A stretch of 64,000 bases of DNA from Isoetes taiwanensis (GCA_021234155.1 JAJEKV010000049.1:3997487-4061486), one strand, 5' to 3'; shown: positions 21,836 to 34,175, counted from the stretch's first letter. The notes: generated by a model from the sequence alone, not told the origin. Numbers and translations are program-made.

Positions 21836-22875
21836 CACTATAACCCCAAAATTTGCTCCATGCGTAGTTTTTTGCTTTTTTGCAAAAAAAAAAACAACAC
21901 ATAAAGACCATGCATATTATTATTCCGAAAATGCTAGAAACAACACGTACTTTTTGGTGTGGTTTTTTGGCGTGGTTTTTAGACAAAAACAACACATAAT
22001 TTTATGTGTGGTTTTTACCATGGTTTTTAGGCAAAAACAATGCGTAAAACACATCTGTAATTTTTCACTCAAAAGAAAAAACAACGCATAATTTTTAAGT
22101 GTGATCTTTGCAAAAAAACAACGCATATTTGTTTGGCATAGTTTTCCTTCAATTGTCCACATTTTCCTTCAATTGCCAACATGTAGCTGCTGCAGACCAC
22201 CTTTGCAATGCAAATTGGAGCCATTTTCAAAACAAGGAAGGAAAAAAAAAAGCATGCAATCTTACCTAACATATTTTTTTAAGACCTTTTTTATGGGATT
22301 GAAGGGGAACATGCACACATTTGCTAGTTACTTGAGAGATTCTAAGTTCACGTAGGGCCTGGGGCTAGCTATCATTAGTCATCAGTAGTTAGTTGTTAGA
22401 ATAAGGCAAGGCATATAACATCTAATTTTAGCTAGGTCATATCATTTAGGGCTGAGGAGTGTTGGAAGATGTTGATAGAGCAGTAGATGATACCTAGCGA
22501 TTTAATGCAACATTAATTGACATAGGAATTTGAAGCATCATTAAGGAATAATCTTAACAAGAAGCGAGTTACTCCATATTCTGGCGAATTGACCACTATG
22601 AACAATGTGGGAATTTTACTGAATGTATCAACATCCATAAGATTGCTCTAGCCTAAGAAGCATCTCGCTACTTGTGAGATTGAGCATGCCTTTGAACTTA
22701 TCATGACATGAAAGGACTTGCATTTCCAATATAGGGCATCTGCCACTTCAAGTACGCCATAAAGAGCTTATGATCTTGGATGGAGACAAAACTCCATTTG
22801 TGTTGCGTACACACATATTCAAAATGTTTGCCAAACAATCTTTATGCCCTAGTTCTCCAGAAAACAAAGATTAAA
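21836..22875. mobile_element. Array module B2, CACTA-type end
   Basis: It starts CACTATAACCCC like B1 and B3. An internal deletion relative to B1 joins the CCTTCAATTG motif near 22160 to the CCAACATGTAGCTGC region. It ends at CAAAGATTAA, where B1 instead runs into repeat F. Confidence 0.6.
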
Positions 22876-22893
22876 AGAGCTTGAAACAAAAGA

Positions 22894-23585
22894 ATATGCG
22901 TCCATAATCTAGAAAATCATTTCTCATGACAGATAAAATATCTAGAAGAATGGGCACCAGCAGGAGATTCAAATCCACATTTCTTATTGTGAAGCTTGCA
23001 CGCAAAAAGATATATCATCTTTCACGTGGTTGGTGGGTAATAACATTTCTAAGATTTTATCCAATACCACACAGGAACCCCATATTAGAAATGTAAAGTA
23101 AAACCCACACCAATATAAAGAATTGGGGATAACATTTTATCCCTTCTCAAGTAGGTTGGTTCAAATCCAATGGTTGTCAAGTTACAATAGCTACCATTCG
23201 GATCAAGAAATTTAAGATCAAGGGCAATCTTCTTGATTTGGGTAGTCCGACCTCTGACAAATGAGGTAGATGGCCATTTTTGCCTGCGGGCGACTAGTTG
23301 TGGCAAAGCTGGCATGCGACCTTGCATATTCAGTATGACATATTGCAATTCAGGAAAAATCCATCCGTCTTGCATTGGACAAGTGCGACTTTGCAACATC
23401 CAATCAAGGACACATTGCATGTGCATACGATGCCCATACCCTAGAGTGTACCAGCCCACCTATCTCAAGTTGTCAGCACACCACGCACAATGTCTATAAT
23501 CAACGGCCTTTAGCTCCTCCCACTGGTTGTCATACAAGTACTCATGAGGAAGATATACGATTGACTATTCAGAAGTCACCTTAAA
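22894..23585 (-). pseudogene. Array module D2 with RING-like fragment
   Basis: It carries the same RING-like reading as D1, open from 23459 to 23085 (GYGHRMHMQC, SRTCPMQ), with the upstream HCAWC part and the same in-frame stop. Here the coding sequence runs uninterrupted through ATACGATTGACTATTC, giving the ancestral empty site for the retrocopy found in D1. The module then skips to E2 at 23586. Confidence 0.6.
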
Positions 23586-25304
23586 TGCGATACTCATTCA
23601 CTTTTGCATGTTCCGCTGCTCTCTCCACTTGCCAGCGAAAATTTTAGTGGCCCCGGCGGGCCATTTGGCCACAAATTACAGGTTCAGGCAAAATGCGACG
23701 GCCGGCTTGAGTAGGATGCCTTACCTACAGACTACTGGCAGATTCGCCATTTCGTGGCACTTTATTGCCTATTATGACATTAGAATGGCCAATTAGATGT
23801 TTGCTAATTGGAGTGGTATCGACTTTGGGGCCAATTTAGTCCCAAGTGAGAACTAGATATGCTAATGGAATGGCCATTTAGTACACTTGGCCAAATCCTG
23901 TAATGCCTTAAGTTCGCCAAATCTTAACTCATCAAGAGGCCCCCTCATAAATACATCATTTACGGGGGGCCAACATTATTAGAATTTTTTATTCCTATAT
24001 ATATCTCCCAACTAAGAATAATCCTGCTCTTTTGGAAAATCAAATGTCGAGGCACTTTTCAATCCTCTTTACGAAGACTCCGGCATCTGATTTCTGATTC
24101 TCCCTACCAACAATCTGTACATTATTGAAATACATGGGGTATGAATTCAAATTCATACAACATGTAACAAACACATTTATATAGGATAGCGACTTTCTTT
24201 ATGTTTGGGCAACGAGCTCTATATTTAATAAAAATCTAGTTAAAAATCGCCATTTGAGCTACACATTATTAGATATTTGGTTCAAAAATCGTCAATTGGG
24301 TTGCAGCCACATTAGAAAAAAATAGGAAAAATGGCCAGTTCAGGCTACACTTTTGGGGGCATATTTTACAAGGAATGGCCAATTCATTATACTTATACAA
24401 AATTATAGGTCCCTTAAAATTTTCCCTGCCACTTGCCGAGCAGCTGACAATTCTAGCTCGTCTTCCATATTTTGCAAGAAAGGAGAGGGGTTCCTCAGAT
24501 GCAAAGGCATTGAAAACTCATGCGAAGGCATTCCCTGCTGTTGCGATGTGCCCATATTCGAAGGAGATTGGTCATTCTCATTATATTGTTGATGAGACAT
24601 AATGGTGCTGACTTGTCGAGATGTGCTTTGACTTCTTGTTTTTATAATTTTTGTTAGCTGTGACATATAAAAAAAGCACACAATAAACAACATGCATAAT
24701 TTCACAACCGAAAATCTGAAAAGACGATTACATATATGGGAACTAATTTCTCAACAGTGTTAAGTAAAAACAAACGTTCAATGAATTTCATTCGAATATT
24801 ATATACATGAATGTTGAATGTGAATTTAGGTGTCGTGTAAGTAACAGGACATGCACCCTAAACGTGACTAGAACCAGCTTGGTCTACATCGTCCCCACCG
24901 TGGTCAAATTGAAGAATCCAATCTGATTCCAATTGTGGCCCTATGCACGGCATTGGAGAGCAATAAAAACTGCTCTGCACGGTGTCAAGTAGCTGGGCCA
25001 AATCAAAATTTCATGTCTTGTCTCTCATTGTCGACTCAATGCAATGTTTCAAATAATTGCACATTCTCCGGTGCCTATCTTACTGCTCGATGCTTCCTAT
25101 CGACTCCATGTAGGAGTGCTAGCAGAATTAGCCAAGTAATACACAACATACGCTGCTCCATGCAAGTCAAAGTCAACCCTTGCAGCCACCGTCTTTGAGC
25201 CATTACTATAATAAAGATCACCATGCATATATGGATGCCTCGCCCTTTCAATCTCAATTCTTTTCTTATCCTCATCATCCAAACCCTTATAATGCCACTG
25301 CTTC
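23586..25304. repeat. Array modules E2 and C2
   Basis: E2 (23586-23948) runs straight into C2 (23954-25304) through CTCATAAATACATCATTTAC, showing the site before LINE insertion. The C2 minus frames at 25097-25282 and 24403-24602 repeat those of C1 with few changes, including a shorter upstream part near 24700. Confidence 0.75.
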
Positions 25305-26292
25305 CACTATAACCCCAAAATTTGCTCCATGCGTAGTTTTTTTCTTTTTTGCAAAAAAAAAAACAAGACATAGAGACCATGCATATTATTATTCCAAAAA
25401 TGCTAGAAACAACACGTACTTTTTGGTGTGGTTTTTAGACAAAAACAACACATAATTTTATGTGTGGTTTTTACCATGGTTTTTAGGCAAAAACAATGCG
25501 TAAAACACATCTGTAATTTTTCACTCAAAAGAAAAAACAACGCATAATTTTTAAGTGTGATCTTTGCAAAAAAACAACGCATATTTGTTTGGCATAGTTT
25601 TCCTTCAATTGTCCACGTCTTATTTTCATTAATTGTAATGCAACCACATGTTGTTTTTCATACAATAAGACATGTTTTTCCTATCGCAGTTTTAGTGAAA
25701 CAATGCATTGGATTAAGACAAAAACAACAAGTATAGAAAACTTAAAGAATAGCTCATCCTGATTCAAGCTATTTCTAAATCCTGATCTGCTATTTCTAAA
25801 TTGTAATTGAATATCTTGATTGCCTTTTGGGAATCGAACCCAAATGAAGTCCACTAGGTATTACATAAAATGCTTAAACAGAAACATCCACCAAGCTTGT
25901 ACCATGACATCTGAACAAGAACAAATGTCAGTTTCTATTTAAACTTCTCAAATGAGTACACATTTAAAATGTGAGTCACCCTTCAGTCAACAGACCCCAT
26001 AATAAATGTGAAGTTTGAATTTCAATAATTTCAGAACTTGTATGAGACATAAAATGAGGACATTACCTATGATTAAAAACCTTGCAACATTTAAAAAGCA
26101 TCTTTGTCCAACAACTAATTTCAATTTGTAGAGTTGAAAAACAAAACAATAAGAATACATGCAGAATTCTTTTGCATAGTAGCCAACATGTAGCTGCTGC
26201 AGACCACCTTTGCAATGCAAATTGGAGCCATTTTCAAAACAAGGAAGGAAAAAAAAAACATGCAATCTTACCTAACATATTTTTTTAAGACC
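25305..26292. mobile_element. Array module B3, truncated
   Basis: It starts CACTATAACCCC. It retains the SINE-like segment (B-box at about 25829-25841) that B2 lost, and stops at TTTTTTAAGACC, where LTR-like sequence begins. B1 continues past this point with TTTTTTTATGGG. One spacer near 25430 is shorter than in B1. Confidence 0.65.
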
Positions 26293-27781
26293 AATTCTAG
26301 AAAGGGGCTCGCATGAAAATGACAAAAACCTCCCGATAGATAGGCTTCTCATTCATCTCAGCAGATTTTCTACAATGGCGAATCCCAAGGACTGGGTCAG
26401 TAAGGAAGAGTGGATGGGTCATTTGCCCCGTCTTTCTTCGGGCTCGACCTAGCTGCGGAAGCGCGAATAAACATGAGCACATAACATCAATATATCAACA
26501 AGTCACCCCGAGGGGTGAGCACATCATAACATAACATATACAACAGCATCAATATCATCAACACATGGGGAATCCTACCCAAGGCTCAGACTCATGGGGG
26601 AAAGACCGACGGCTTGGATCTCCAGAAGTCAATGCAGACCGAATTCATGGCAATTGGATTGGCCTGGCATAAGAACATGGCTGTTGGGTAGTTCACTCCA
26701 TCCGCCCCTCCCGTGCACACTTTGCGGAGTAGGTTGAAAGGTATTGGGATCGGACCGTAGCCTGCCGGGTGAATGGCCAAGAGTGCAGGAGGAGAGTCAT
26801 CTCCCCTTTAGAAGCATACATGCCCATCACAGGTAACTAGAGGGCCACTGTCCATATTCGACTTGAACCTCATTGAAGGTAACGCATTACCCAAGAGGTG
26901 TCGAGCTCATGCCTTGCCTACACGGAGTGGCAAACCATTAAGCCTAGCCCACTAAGATCCCTGGTAGGCTTTACACACCAGAGGGATCAATCAGTGATGG
27001 GACAAGTCCCCCTTATCTACCGGTCTAGCCCCGCCACCCACAACCAGGCGGGCTCTTGTGCACAGGCCGCATTAATTGAGAATTAATGATGCTATCTAGG
27101 ATCATCTGCTACAGAGGCTTTTAGGCTCTCTACCCCCCTTCCCAATACATGGAGATCATAGAGTGGAATCACTTATCATCATCAAAGAACTGAAATGTAG
27201 AATAACATCTAATCTATCTACCTAAACAACCAGAGTTAGGTTCCTTTGTTAGAGCTTGTGATCTCGGAATCTATAAAACCTCTAAGGCTGAACTAACATG
27301 CTGAACCAACTCATCGCCGGACTAAAATGCGGCATTGCACAACAGAATGACCATTTACCTGATCCCTGACTCGCTCCTCCTCCTCGGAATGCGTCCATGC
27401 CTTTGTTCAAGCCGAAGGCAACTGCTGTTGGAAGATCTGTTGTGCAAATGCGGCTTTTCGGAGCCTGGCAATGCGAACTAGGGTCCTAGCTTGGCCGAAT
27501 GACACAAGGAAATCCTAATTGCAAAAAGAAGAAAGGTTTAGGGTTTAAGAGGAAGCCCTTATATGGAGACTTTTAGGGTTAGGTTAACATTGGCCAAATT
27601 GGGTTTTGCCATTTGGCATGGGGTTTATACTTGTATATGTTTATTAAACATGCACAACATACGAGGTTGCCCCCTAGGTGCAATCTTTTACGTCTCGCCT
27701 GTACTTGTCCTGATGACATGTACGTGTGACGTGGCAGTATAATATACGTATTCGAATTATATATTATACTGGAACGTCACA
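26293..27781 (-). mobile_element. LTR-like region of minus-strand gypsy element
   Basis: Read on the minus strand it starts TGTGACGTTCC (27781 downward), directly after a purine-rich tract. It contains a run of CCCTAAA-type leader sequence and extends to the edge of B3, about 1.49 kb. The outer end lacks an obvious CA terminus, so the true LTR limit is uncertain. The segment GAGCGAGTCAGGGATCAG near 27345 recurs in the LTR-like sequence at 62241-62774. Confidence 0.6.
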
Positions 27782-27834
27782 ATCTCCCCACCTTGAATTG
27801 ATGTTGTCCTCAGCATCACGCGTCTCCCCACCTT
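27782..27834 (-). other. Duplicated polypurine tract of gypsy element
   Basis: AAGGTGGGGAGA occurs twice on the minus strand (complement at 27783-27794 and 27823-27834). The proximal copy touches the TGTGAC LTR start. This is the expected plus-strand primer position. Confidence 0.6.
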
Positions 27835-28496
27835 GGAAACCTGCATATCCTGCAATTACATTGATACATATAATTTTTACAACATAATTACTCCAAGGTA
27901 ATATTTTAACTTATCCTAACACATCCTTGTTTAATATTATACTATGATAAGAGGTTATTTCGTCCTCTTGGTTTATCGTCTATTATTCACAAAATTTTAT
28001 GGCTTACACCATTATCATTATTAACATAGTTCCAAAATTTCCTACTTAAGGTTCCATGTCGTTTCCTTACAACACATTATGACAAAATATGTGTTGCAAG
28101 TCTTCGCAGTGCGACCTTCGTGCCGCTAGACTCTCCTATTGGCCTGCAGTCCAACGCTACGTTAGTATACATTTAATTATTATAAAGTTGGTTGTTAGGG
28201 AACCACCCATTAATTACAATTTACATGGATGCAAGACTAATCTCCCGGCGTAGGAAGATTATGTTTCTTCCATCTTGGCCGTGGAGACAGTGCCCTATCA
28301 TGCCTAGGATGATCACTCATGCCTACACCTTTAGTTGCCTTTGGCGTGAAGGGTGGTGTCCTTCCCGTATTTGGGCGTGAAGGATGGCGTCCTTCTCGTG
28401 GTAGGCATTGACTAGAGGTGCTTTCCTATCAATGCATGCATGAATGACCTCTTATCTCTCAAGGTCATCTACTTCCGTGAGACGGAAGTAGACTTT
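27835..28496. other. Gypsy 3' non-coding region
   Basis: AT-rich sequence lies between the polypurine tract and the end of pol. Near 28365-28400 a GTGAAGGRTGGYGTCCTTC motif is tandemly duplicated, and a CTTCCGTGAGACGGAAG hairpin lies at 28471-28487. I see no separate gene. Confidence 0.45.
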
Positions 28497-29090
28497 TTAA
28501 TCTACCTTCCACTCACCTATCGAGTCGGTGTTGACTACTTCGGTGACGAGCCGACCCTTGCATTGCTCCATGAATTGGGGGTACTGCTTCTCCAAATCTG
28601 ATTGTAGTACCCACGTAGCGTCCTCCACAGGTAAATGCGTCCCTTTCACTAGGTATTGGAGAAATTTGGATCTTCTTGTCTTCTTATAGGCCCTATCAAG
28701 AAGAACCTCTGGGACGATTTCAAGCTGGTCGTCCGTCATTTCCAGTAACTCAGTTATATCCAATACTTCCTCTGGATTAGGAGTGTGCCTCTTTAGGAGA
28801 CTTACATGGAAGACCCTATGGATTTTGAGATGTGCTGGCAGGTCCAACTTGTAGGATTGGGTACCTACTCTTTTGGTTATCCTGAAAGGCCCAATCCTTC
28901 TTGGAGCAAGCTTCTTGCAGTTTCCGATGCGGAGCTTGACCTGCTTCACCTTGATCTTCAACCATACATTGTCTCCCACGTGAAATTCCCTTACTGTTCT
29001 GTGCTTATCGGCTATGCTTTTCTGCCTGCTTCTCGGTGCTAGAAGGTATCCTCTTACCTCCTCCACCAATTGCTGCATATCCGATAACAT
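28497..29090 (-). pseudogene. Gypsy integrase C-terminus with chromodomain
   Basis: The 197-codon open frame carries the GPY/F-type segment (LAPRRIGPFRI, YKLDLPAHLKIHRVFHVSLL), then a chromodomain-like end (EIVPEVLLDRAYKKTR, LQYLVKGTHLPVEDATWV). A chromodomain at the integrase end defines chromoviruses and is thought to steer integration to marked chromatin. A stop separates it from the integrase core upstream. Confidence 0.85.
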
Positions 29091-29093
29091 CTG

Positions 29094-29843
29094 CTATGAG
29101 ACTTCTACTTTTGACACTGGATTGTGCCAAGTATCTGGGGTAAGGCACTCATACCCATAATTAATCATGAAAGGCGACATCTGGGATGACTTCTGCTTTG
29201 TGATGTTGTAGGCGAACTCCACTAAGTGGATGAAATCCTCCCACTTAGACTGTTTGTTCCACACATAATTTCTTAGCATATTGGTTCGCTCCGTCTGACC
29301 ATCCGTCTGCGGGTGATATGCTGTGCTCATAGAAAGCTTCGTCTGAATGGTGGTAAATAGGTCCTGCCAAAATGCACTCATAAATTTAGAGTTTCTATCC
29401 GAGATTATCTCTCTCGGCATACTGTGGAGTCTAAAAATCTCCTTAGTGAATAGGACGGCAGTATCCAATGCTGTGTCTGTTGTTCTACACGGCACGAAAT
29501 GTGCCATCTTCGACAACTTGTCCACCACCACCATTAGTGCATCCTTGCCTCTTACTGTCCTTGGAAGCCCTGTGATGAAATCCATACTTATGACTTCCCA
29601 TTTTGCATTTGGTACTGGCAATGGCTCTAGAGCTCCTGGAATTCGGAGTTGCTCCGCCTTTGTCCGCTGGCATAACTGGCACTCCCAAATGTACCTTGCT
29701 ACCTGCTTCTTCATGCCTGGCCAAAAGTAGCTGCTTCTGACCTTGAAATATGTCTTCATGAACCCTGCATGGCTGGCTATGGGGCTATTGTGTGTATCGT
29801 GGAGTATTAGCTTCCTTACTCCCGAAGATTCTGGTACACACAA
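29094..29843 (-). pseudogene. Gypsy integrase core
   Basis: The open frame of 249 codons has an HHCC-type zinc finger (His15/His25, Cys55, Cys58). The catalytic triad is Asp88 (VISMDF), Asp149 (ISDRNSKF) and Glu185 (TDGQTERT), giving the DDx35E spacing of retroviral-type integrases. It inserts element cDNA into host DNA. Catalytic residues are intact, but the surrounding polyprotein is broken. Confidence 0.93.
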
Positions 29844-30160
29844 CTTGTTCTTGATAGGAGGTTGCCTTCCTTCTTATAATGCTTGAAGATCTCCCTTTCC
29901 TTATCTGTTCTTGCCTCTTTAGAGAGGCTTGCCCACACTTCTTTAAAGTCGCCATCTGTTGGCAACGTCTCCTCAATCCTTTTGCCATACTCACTTGTGA
30001 GGGTCGATATGGCATTGCAATGGGTCCTTTTCTTCAATGGCCTCCTGGAGAGCGCATCTGCTACTACATTTAGCTTACCTGGCTTGTAGACTATCTCGAA
30101 TTCATACTCTTCAAGAAACTCCATCCACCTCCTTTGCCTCAAATTCAGGAGTGGCTGCAT
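29816..30160 (-). pseudogene. Gypsy RNase H C-terminal part
   Basis: The reading RQRRWMEFLEEYEFEIVYKP then NVVADALSRRP is the hallmark end of the Ty3/gypsy RNase H domain before integrase. It overlaps the integrase frame start in another phase, so a frameshift lies near 29830. Confidence 0.88.
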
Positions 30161-30700
30161 GAAGATGTACTGGAGACTTTGATGATATGTCTAGTTGGAA
30201 CTTTCTTCGCGACAAGTAGTGTCTCCAGATTCTCAAGGCCCTCACAATGGCCAAAAGCTCTTGGTCGTGAGTCTGGTAGCGCTGCTCTTTCTTTTCTTGG
30301 AGTCATATGCGACTACCCTTTCCTCCTGCATGAGGACTGCTCCCATTGCTATCTTACTAGCATCAGTCGCTACTAGCTTATCCTTGCTTGGATCTGGCAA
30401 GATAAGACTGGCGCAGTCGTTAAAGCTTCCTTCAATGTCTCAAATGCTGCATGGGCCTTCTTTTGCCAATGACTTGCCCAATCTTTTATCTTTCCTGCTT
30501 TGGTGAGGCTGTCAATGGAGCTGCCATGGTGCCGCCATAGTTGAATAGATGACGAGAAAGATAGTAAAGGCTTCTCTTCGGCTTTTAAAGTAGCCAACAA
30601 TCTTAGAATATGCTTTGTGCAGTCAGAAGCCCATGCAAGCAACAAAACCATCTGCGAACTCGGATAAGCCAAGCAAAGCTGCTTCAAATCCATCTGTCAC
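30161..30700 (-). pseudogene. Gypsy RT-RNase H junction, truncated
   Basis: AAFETLKEALTTAPVL, the conserved link between reverse transcriptase and RNase H, is visible near 30425-30475, with further RNase H sequence in shifted frames toward 30180. Upstream of about 30600 the RT sequence is no longer recognisable, so the palm domain, protease, gag and 5' LTR are missing. Confidence 0.75.
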
Positions 30701-30959
30701 ATTTAGGGACAATCATTTGAAAGACACTGCTTCCTTCCCTTTGGCAATACTGCAAACCCTACCAAAGCTGGCCAGAACAGGACTGTTTTGACATGGAAAA
30801 CGTACCCAAAGATGGGCATACCATATACCATCGAAAAGATCCTGGAGAGAGCTTTCCAAGCAATACGCCTTACCTGAAACGGAGTCCTGGATCAAAAGTT
30901 ATGCTAGAAACTGTGTTGCCGGCGAAAAGCTGCGCTACATGGCGTCTAGGGTTTCACAG
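30701..30959. other. Unassigned
   Basis: There is no recognised gene. A motif AAAGTTATGCTAGAAA near 30897 resembles the arms of foldback family L and may be a small remnant. Confidence 0.3.
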
Positions 30960-31255
30960 AAGGGTAAAGGTTCTATCTTTTTCTTTTTTATTTTATTTCT
31001 ATATTTATTTTTTACTTTTTGAAAAGGGCTTTTATTGTATGCCATTCAATCTCGTCTTTTTTAAAGAGGGTAAGCCCTTTGATTCTTGACCATTAAGAAA
31101 GGAAAAAAAAATTAGCACAAGTTGCATGCAAATACCTGACACACTCTAGATGTACCAATTAGTACACCTCATGCAATACGGCCACCAAATCATATAAAAA
31201 CCATTGAAAAAAGTGTACAAAAATACAAAAGAAACCCCCGTTATTATGCTAGATA
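30960..31255 (-). repeat. Dispersed repeat F, copy F2
   Basis: Inverted relative to F1 and F4. The conserved start is at the right end (about 31250, CTAGCATAATAACGGGGG on minus). About 270 bp can be followed against 39228-39490, including an AATAAAAGCCCTTTT block. It resembles a promoter or LTR leader. Confidence 0.6.
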
Positions 31256-31398
31256 TGGAGTATATGCACGACATAGCTCTTTAACTAGAATTTGCAGTGG
31301 CTACTCTAAAACATGTTATAGGAGCACATTATGGCCTAATTTGAAGAATCACAGGAGAAATTTGGGAAAAATCTCCCAGCTTTCCTGCCTTTCAAGCG
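31256..31398. other. Short unassigned spacer
   Basis: Nothing is recognised between repeat F2 and foldback copy H2. Confidence 0.3.
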
Positions 31399-31940
31399 TA
31401 TAACACAAACCATTACATTCCACACTTAAAAATAAAATTCCCCCTTAAACCCCCTTTGGTTTGGGTGCATATTCACACGGGGGGTGACGTAGGGCAGCGA
31501 GAGCCCATAAAATCATATTATACATGTATAAAATCAACACCATATAGTACATGGCCTCAAATCTTATAGTATTTTGTAAACTGTGTTATACAGTATACCA
31601 AAACTTGTACATGTATACCCCATAAATGAGGATCTCTATGTACGGGCTAGATCGAGGAATAAAGGGCATATATGCTTATCCAACAGCTCTCGATGCCCGG
31701 AGTCACCCCCCGTGTGAATATGCACCCAAACCAAAGGGGGTTTAAGGGGGAATTTTATTTTTAAGTGTGGAATGTAATGGTTTGTGTTATACCTAAAAAT
31801 TTTTGGCCCCTTCGGGGCCTTCAACAAACCGAAGGGTTTGAATGTAGTGAATTGTATTTATTTTAAAAAAAATTGGGTCTTGGTTGCTTATTATAGACCA
31901 AGTCGTTGGCATATCTTTTAGAACATGCACACAACATGGT
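31399..31940. mobile_element. Foldback element H, copy H2 (left arm truncated)
   Basis: The loop (about 31483-31690) begins GACGTAGGGCAGCGAGAGCC. The right arm is complete through GGCCCCTTCGGGGCC and on to an outer arm ending near CACACAACATGG. The left arm starts abruptly at TAACACAAACC. The outer arm corresponds, inverted, to the left outer arm of H4 (45533-45655). Confidence 0.8.
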
Positions 31941-32760
31941 TTGTATCCTAGGACCTCTTGAACACATTTACAGTATGATACAAGCACCTCTTATACACAT
32001 TTACAAATATCATACAAGCAGTAAAGATCTCCGAGAATCGAACCTGGAGTAACTTAAGTGATTAAAACATAGTTGAAAGAAAACTTTGATTTAGTTGTAA
32101 CTTGACTAAGGAATGGCATAAGAACACATGGTGAGAAGCTTAAATGTTTCGTTGGTAGCTTAAGCATAAAATATATTTATGACCACATTCATAAAATATG
32201 TACCTACAGGATTCTAATGCAACACAAGAAACCAAAGTCATAATTAGATTTCAATATCTAGCACAAGATGCGAAAGCCAATAAAATTTTAGCATAGTATT
32301 CATGAAAATCTCTATGCACGAAATACCTAGAGCATTTAACATCTATTCATGAAAATGTTTATGCATGAAACCTTATTAATTTACAGCATCCCTCAATTAC
32401 ATTGCATTTATTACTCGCATGGCCTGCATCTATTACTAATATGCCCTGCTGTAGCATAGCGATTTGCTAACATCTATTACTGGCATGCCCTGCTGTAGCA
32501 TAGCGATTTGCTAACAATAGGTATACTATAGCATCTCCAGGGTCCAATTTAAAGCAAATCAATCCACTTGATGAAAGTATTAAATAAAAGCTAGATCAAG
32601 GCAAATGAAATCACTCTAGGACTCTGCCTGGATGAAGAGATTAGCTGCTCCGTGTGCATTTGAAAGTGTGCATTTGAAACTGCAAATGGATACAACAATT
32701 GTTTGGTTCAAAAAATAATCGATTTGAAATACATAACAACATTCAAGAAATTTGTGTACC
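31941..32760. other. Unassigned AT-rich region
   Basis: A direct duplication around TGCCCTGCTGTAGCATAGCG occurs at 32441-32465 and 32486-32510. A B-box-like GGTTCGATTCTCGG lies on the minus strand near 32035-32050, without a clear A box. No gene is recognised. Confidence 0.35.
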
Positions 32761-32866
32761 TCATCTATGAATGTTTTTGTTCCATCTAAAACAACATATG
32801 GAAATGCTTCCAAGTCAGGAATCAGACGGCCATGACCTCTGGATACCAAAAATTGCATACCATATC
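32761..32866 (-). pseudogene. Exon-like fragment, unknown gene
   Basis: The minus-strand block reads GMQFLVSRGHGRLIPDLEA then FPYVVLDGTKTFIDE. It is bounded by an acceptor-like TGCAG and a donor-like GAG|GTACAC, so it looks like an internal exon. I do not recognise the family. No neighbouring exon is evident within 1 kb. Confidence 0.45.
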
Positions 32867-33135
32867 TGCATCTATGAGAGCATTTTGCTGACTCAACATG
32901 GTAGCAGAAGCGCCTTTTTACTTAGCCATATCTAAGTTGTGCCTTATTTTGCCCCGAAGTAGCTTCCCAGTCACTGTTTCTCATCCCAAGAGTGCCTGCT
33001 ACATCTTCAAAAGTATCATTCTTCTAGATGCCACATTTTTCCACAACAGACTAGTTTTGAAGCAGATGTGTTTTCATGGGTCTGCACTTCTATACACATG
33101 GCACATACTCAAATACAAGAAACTATTGGTTACCT

Positions 33136-33900
33136 TAATAGGAAAGTGTACGTGAAAATGAAGCTGAGAAGAAAATCAAGTTGGAAATGAGGAGAAAGCG
33201 AGAAGCTGAGCTTTTAACACTACAAGAGGAAGAGAAGCTTGCAATCCAAGAGAAAATAAGATTAGAAAAGGAGAAACCCGAGGTTCTTGAACAAGCTAAG
33301 TCTCCGGTTCGTTGTCGCCGCCATCGCCAAAGCATTGGCAGACGCCATTGCAGATGCTGCTAGAAGAGGGCAAATGTAAGCGCCTTGCTTACTATCCACC
33401 TCAAATTTTTATCTCGTACTGTACTTCAAATTCATTTCCTTTTCAGATTGTCAGAGCAAGAAAAGGCTAATATTGTGGAATCTTCCAAATCTATCGACAC
33501 TATTGAGAAACGTTCACCGCAGAATCGCGAATTCTTCCGAGCCTTGAAGAAGAGTCAAAATCAGACGGAGGATTCACCCAAACAGATTGTGAGTATACCG
33601 AGAAACTAAGGAGCCGGGGAAGACGATCCGATGCTAACCCTAAACCCACGTGTTTTACTCTAGGTAAACAACGTATTGTACAAGATAAAGTTACTCAACA
33701 GAAAGATGAGGATGTCTCGAGTAAAAATAATGATGCGCCAGCAGAAAGACAGAACAAAAGCAAGGTGTCTGAAATATCCAACGCAGTTCCAGAAACTATT
33801 GCATATGCTACAACTGTGGACAAAGGTGCAGAAGCCAGTAAAATCCCTAAAGCGTGAACTACAATCCGGGAGCCCTAAAACCGCCACTCCATTGCCATCG
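33136..33900 (+). pseudogene. Coiled-coil gene fragment, unknown function
   Basis: The first block (33138-33370) is strongly helical: EAEKKIKLEMRRKREAELL, LQEEEKLAIQEKIRLEKEKP. After a frame change it reads AIAKALADAIADAARRGQ, then a possible donor (ATG|GTAAGC would need one base; ATGTAAGC is seen). A second block (33446-33600) reads LSEQEKANIVESSKSIDTIE, and a third (33664-33860) DAPAERQNKSKVSEISNAVP. The pieces look like consecutive exons of a Lys/Glu-rich protein. Family unknown. Confidence 0.45.
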
Positions 33901-34054
33901 AACTCCTCGAAGCCATAGCCATAACTTCCAGATCAACCAGAATAGAACCCTAAAGTGGAGTTCCAAAATCCAACCCTAAAGTAGAACTCTCGAGGTCTTG
34001 CATGCCACGATTTGAAAATCGTGGAGGTACCATTGGAAAATATCCAGAATTAGT

Positions 34055-34175
34055 GCACCCGTATGTGCACTCTAGATGTACGCATTAGTACATCTAATTG
34101 CATACGCGATGAAATCATAGCAAAACCATATGCAAAAGCGTACAAAAATACAAAAGGAACCCCCTGTTATAATGC
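34055..34175 (-). repeat. Dispersed repeat F, copy F3 (short)
   Basis: Inverted. On the minus strand it starts TCTAGCATTATAACAGGGGG and continues TTTTGTATTTTTGTACGC. It lies just downstream of the coiled-coil gene fragment. Confidence 0.6.

Noticed and set aside
32020-32060. tRNA gene suggested by GGTTCGATTCTCGG on the minus strand
   Set aside because: No acceptor pairing, D-arm or anticodon arm could be formed around the B-box-like motif.
34055-34175. Helitron 3' terminus (CTAG) at repeat F
   Set aside because: Two of four copies lack CTAG, no hairpin lies 10-15 nt upstream, and insertion between A and T is not seen. Kept only as a finding to test.
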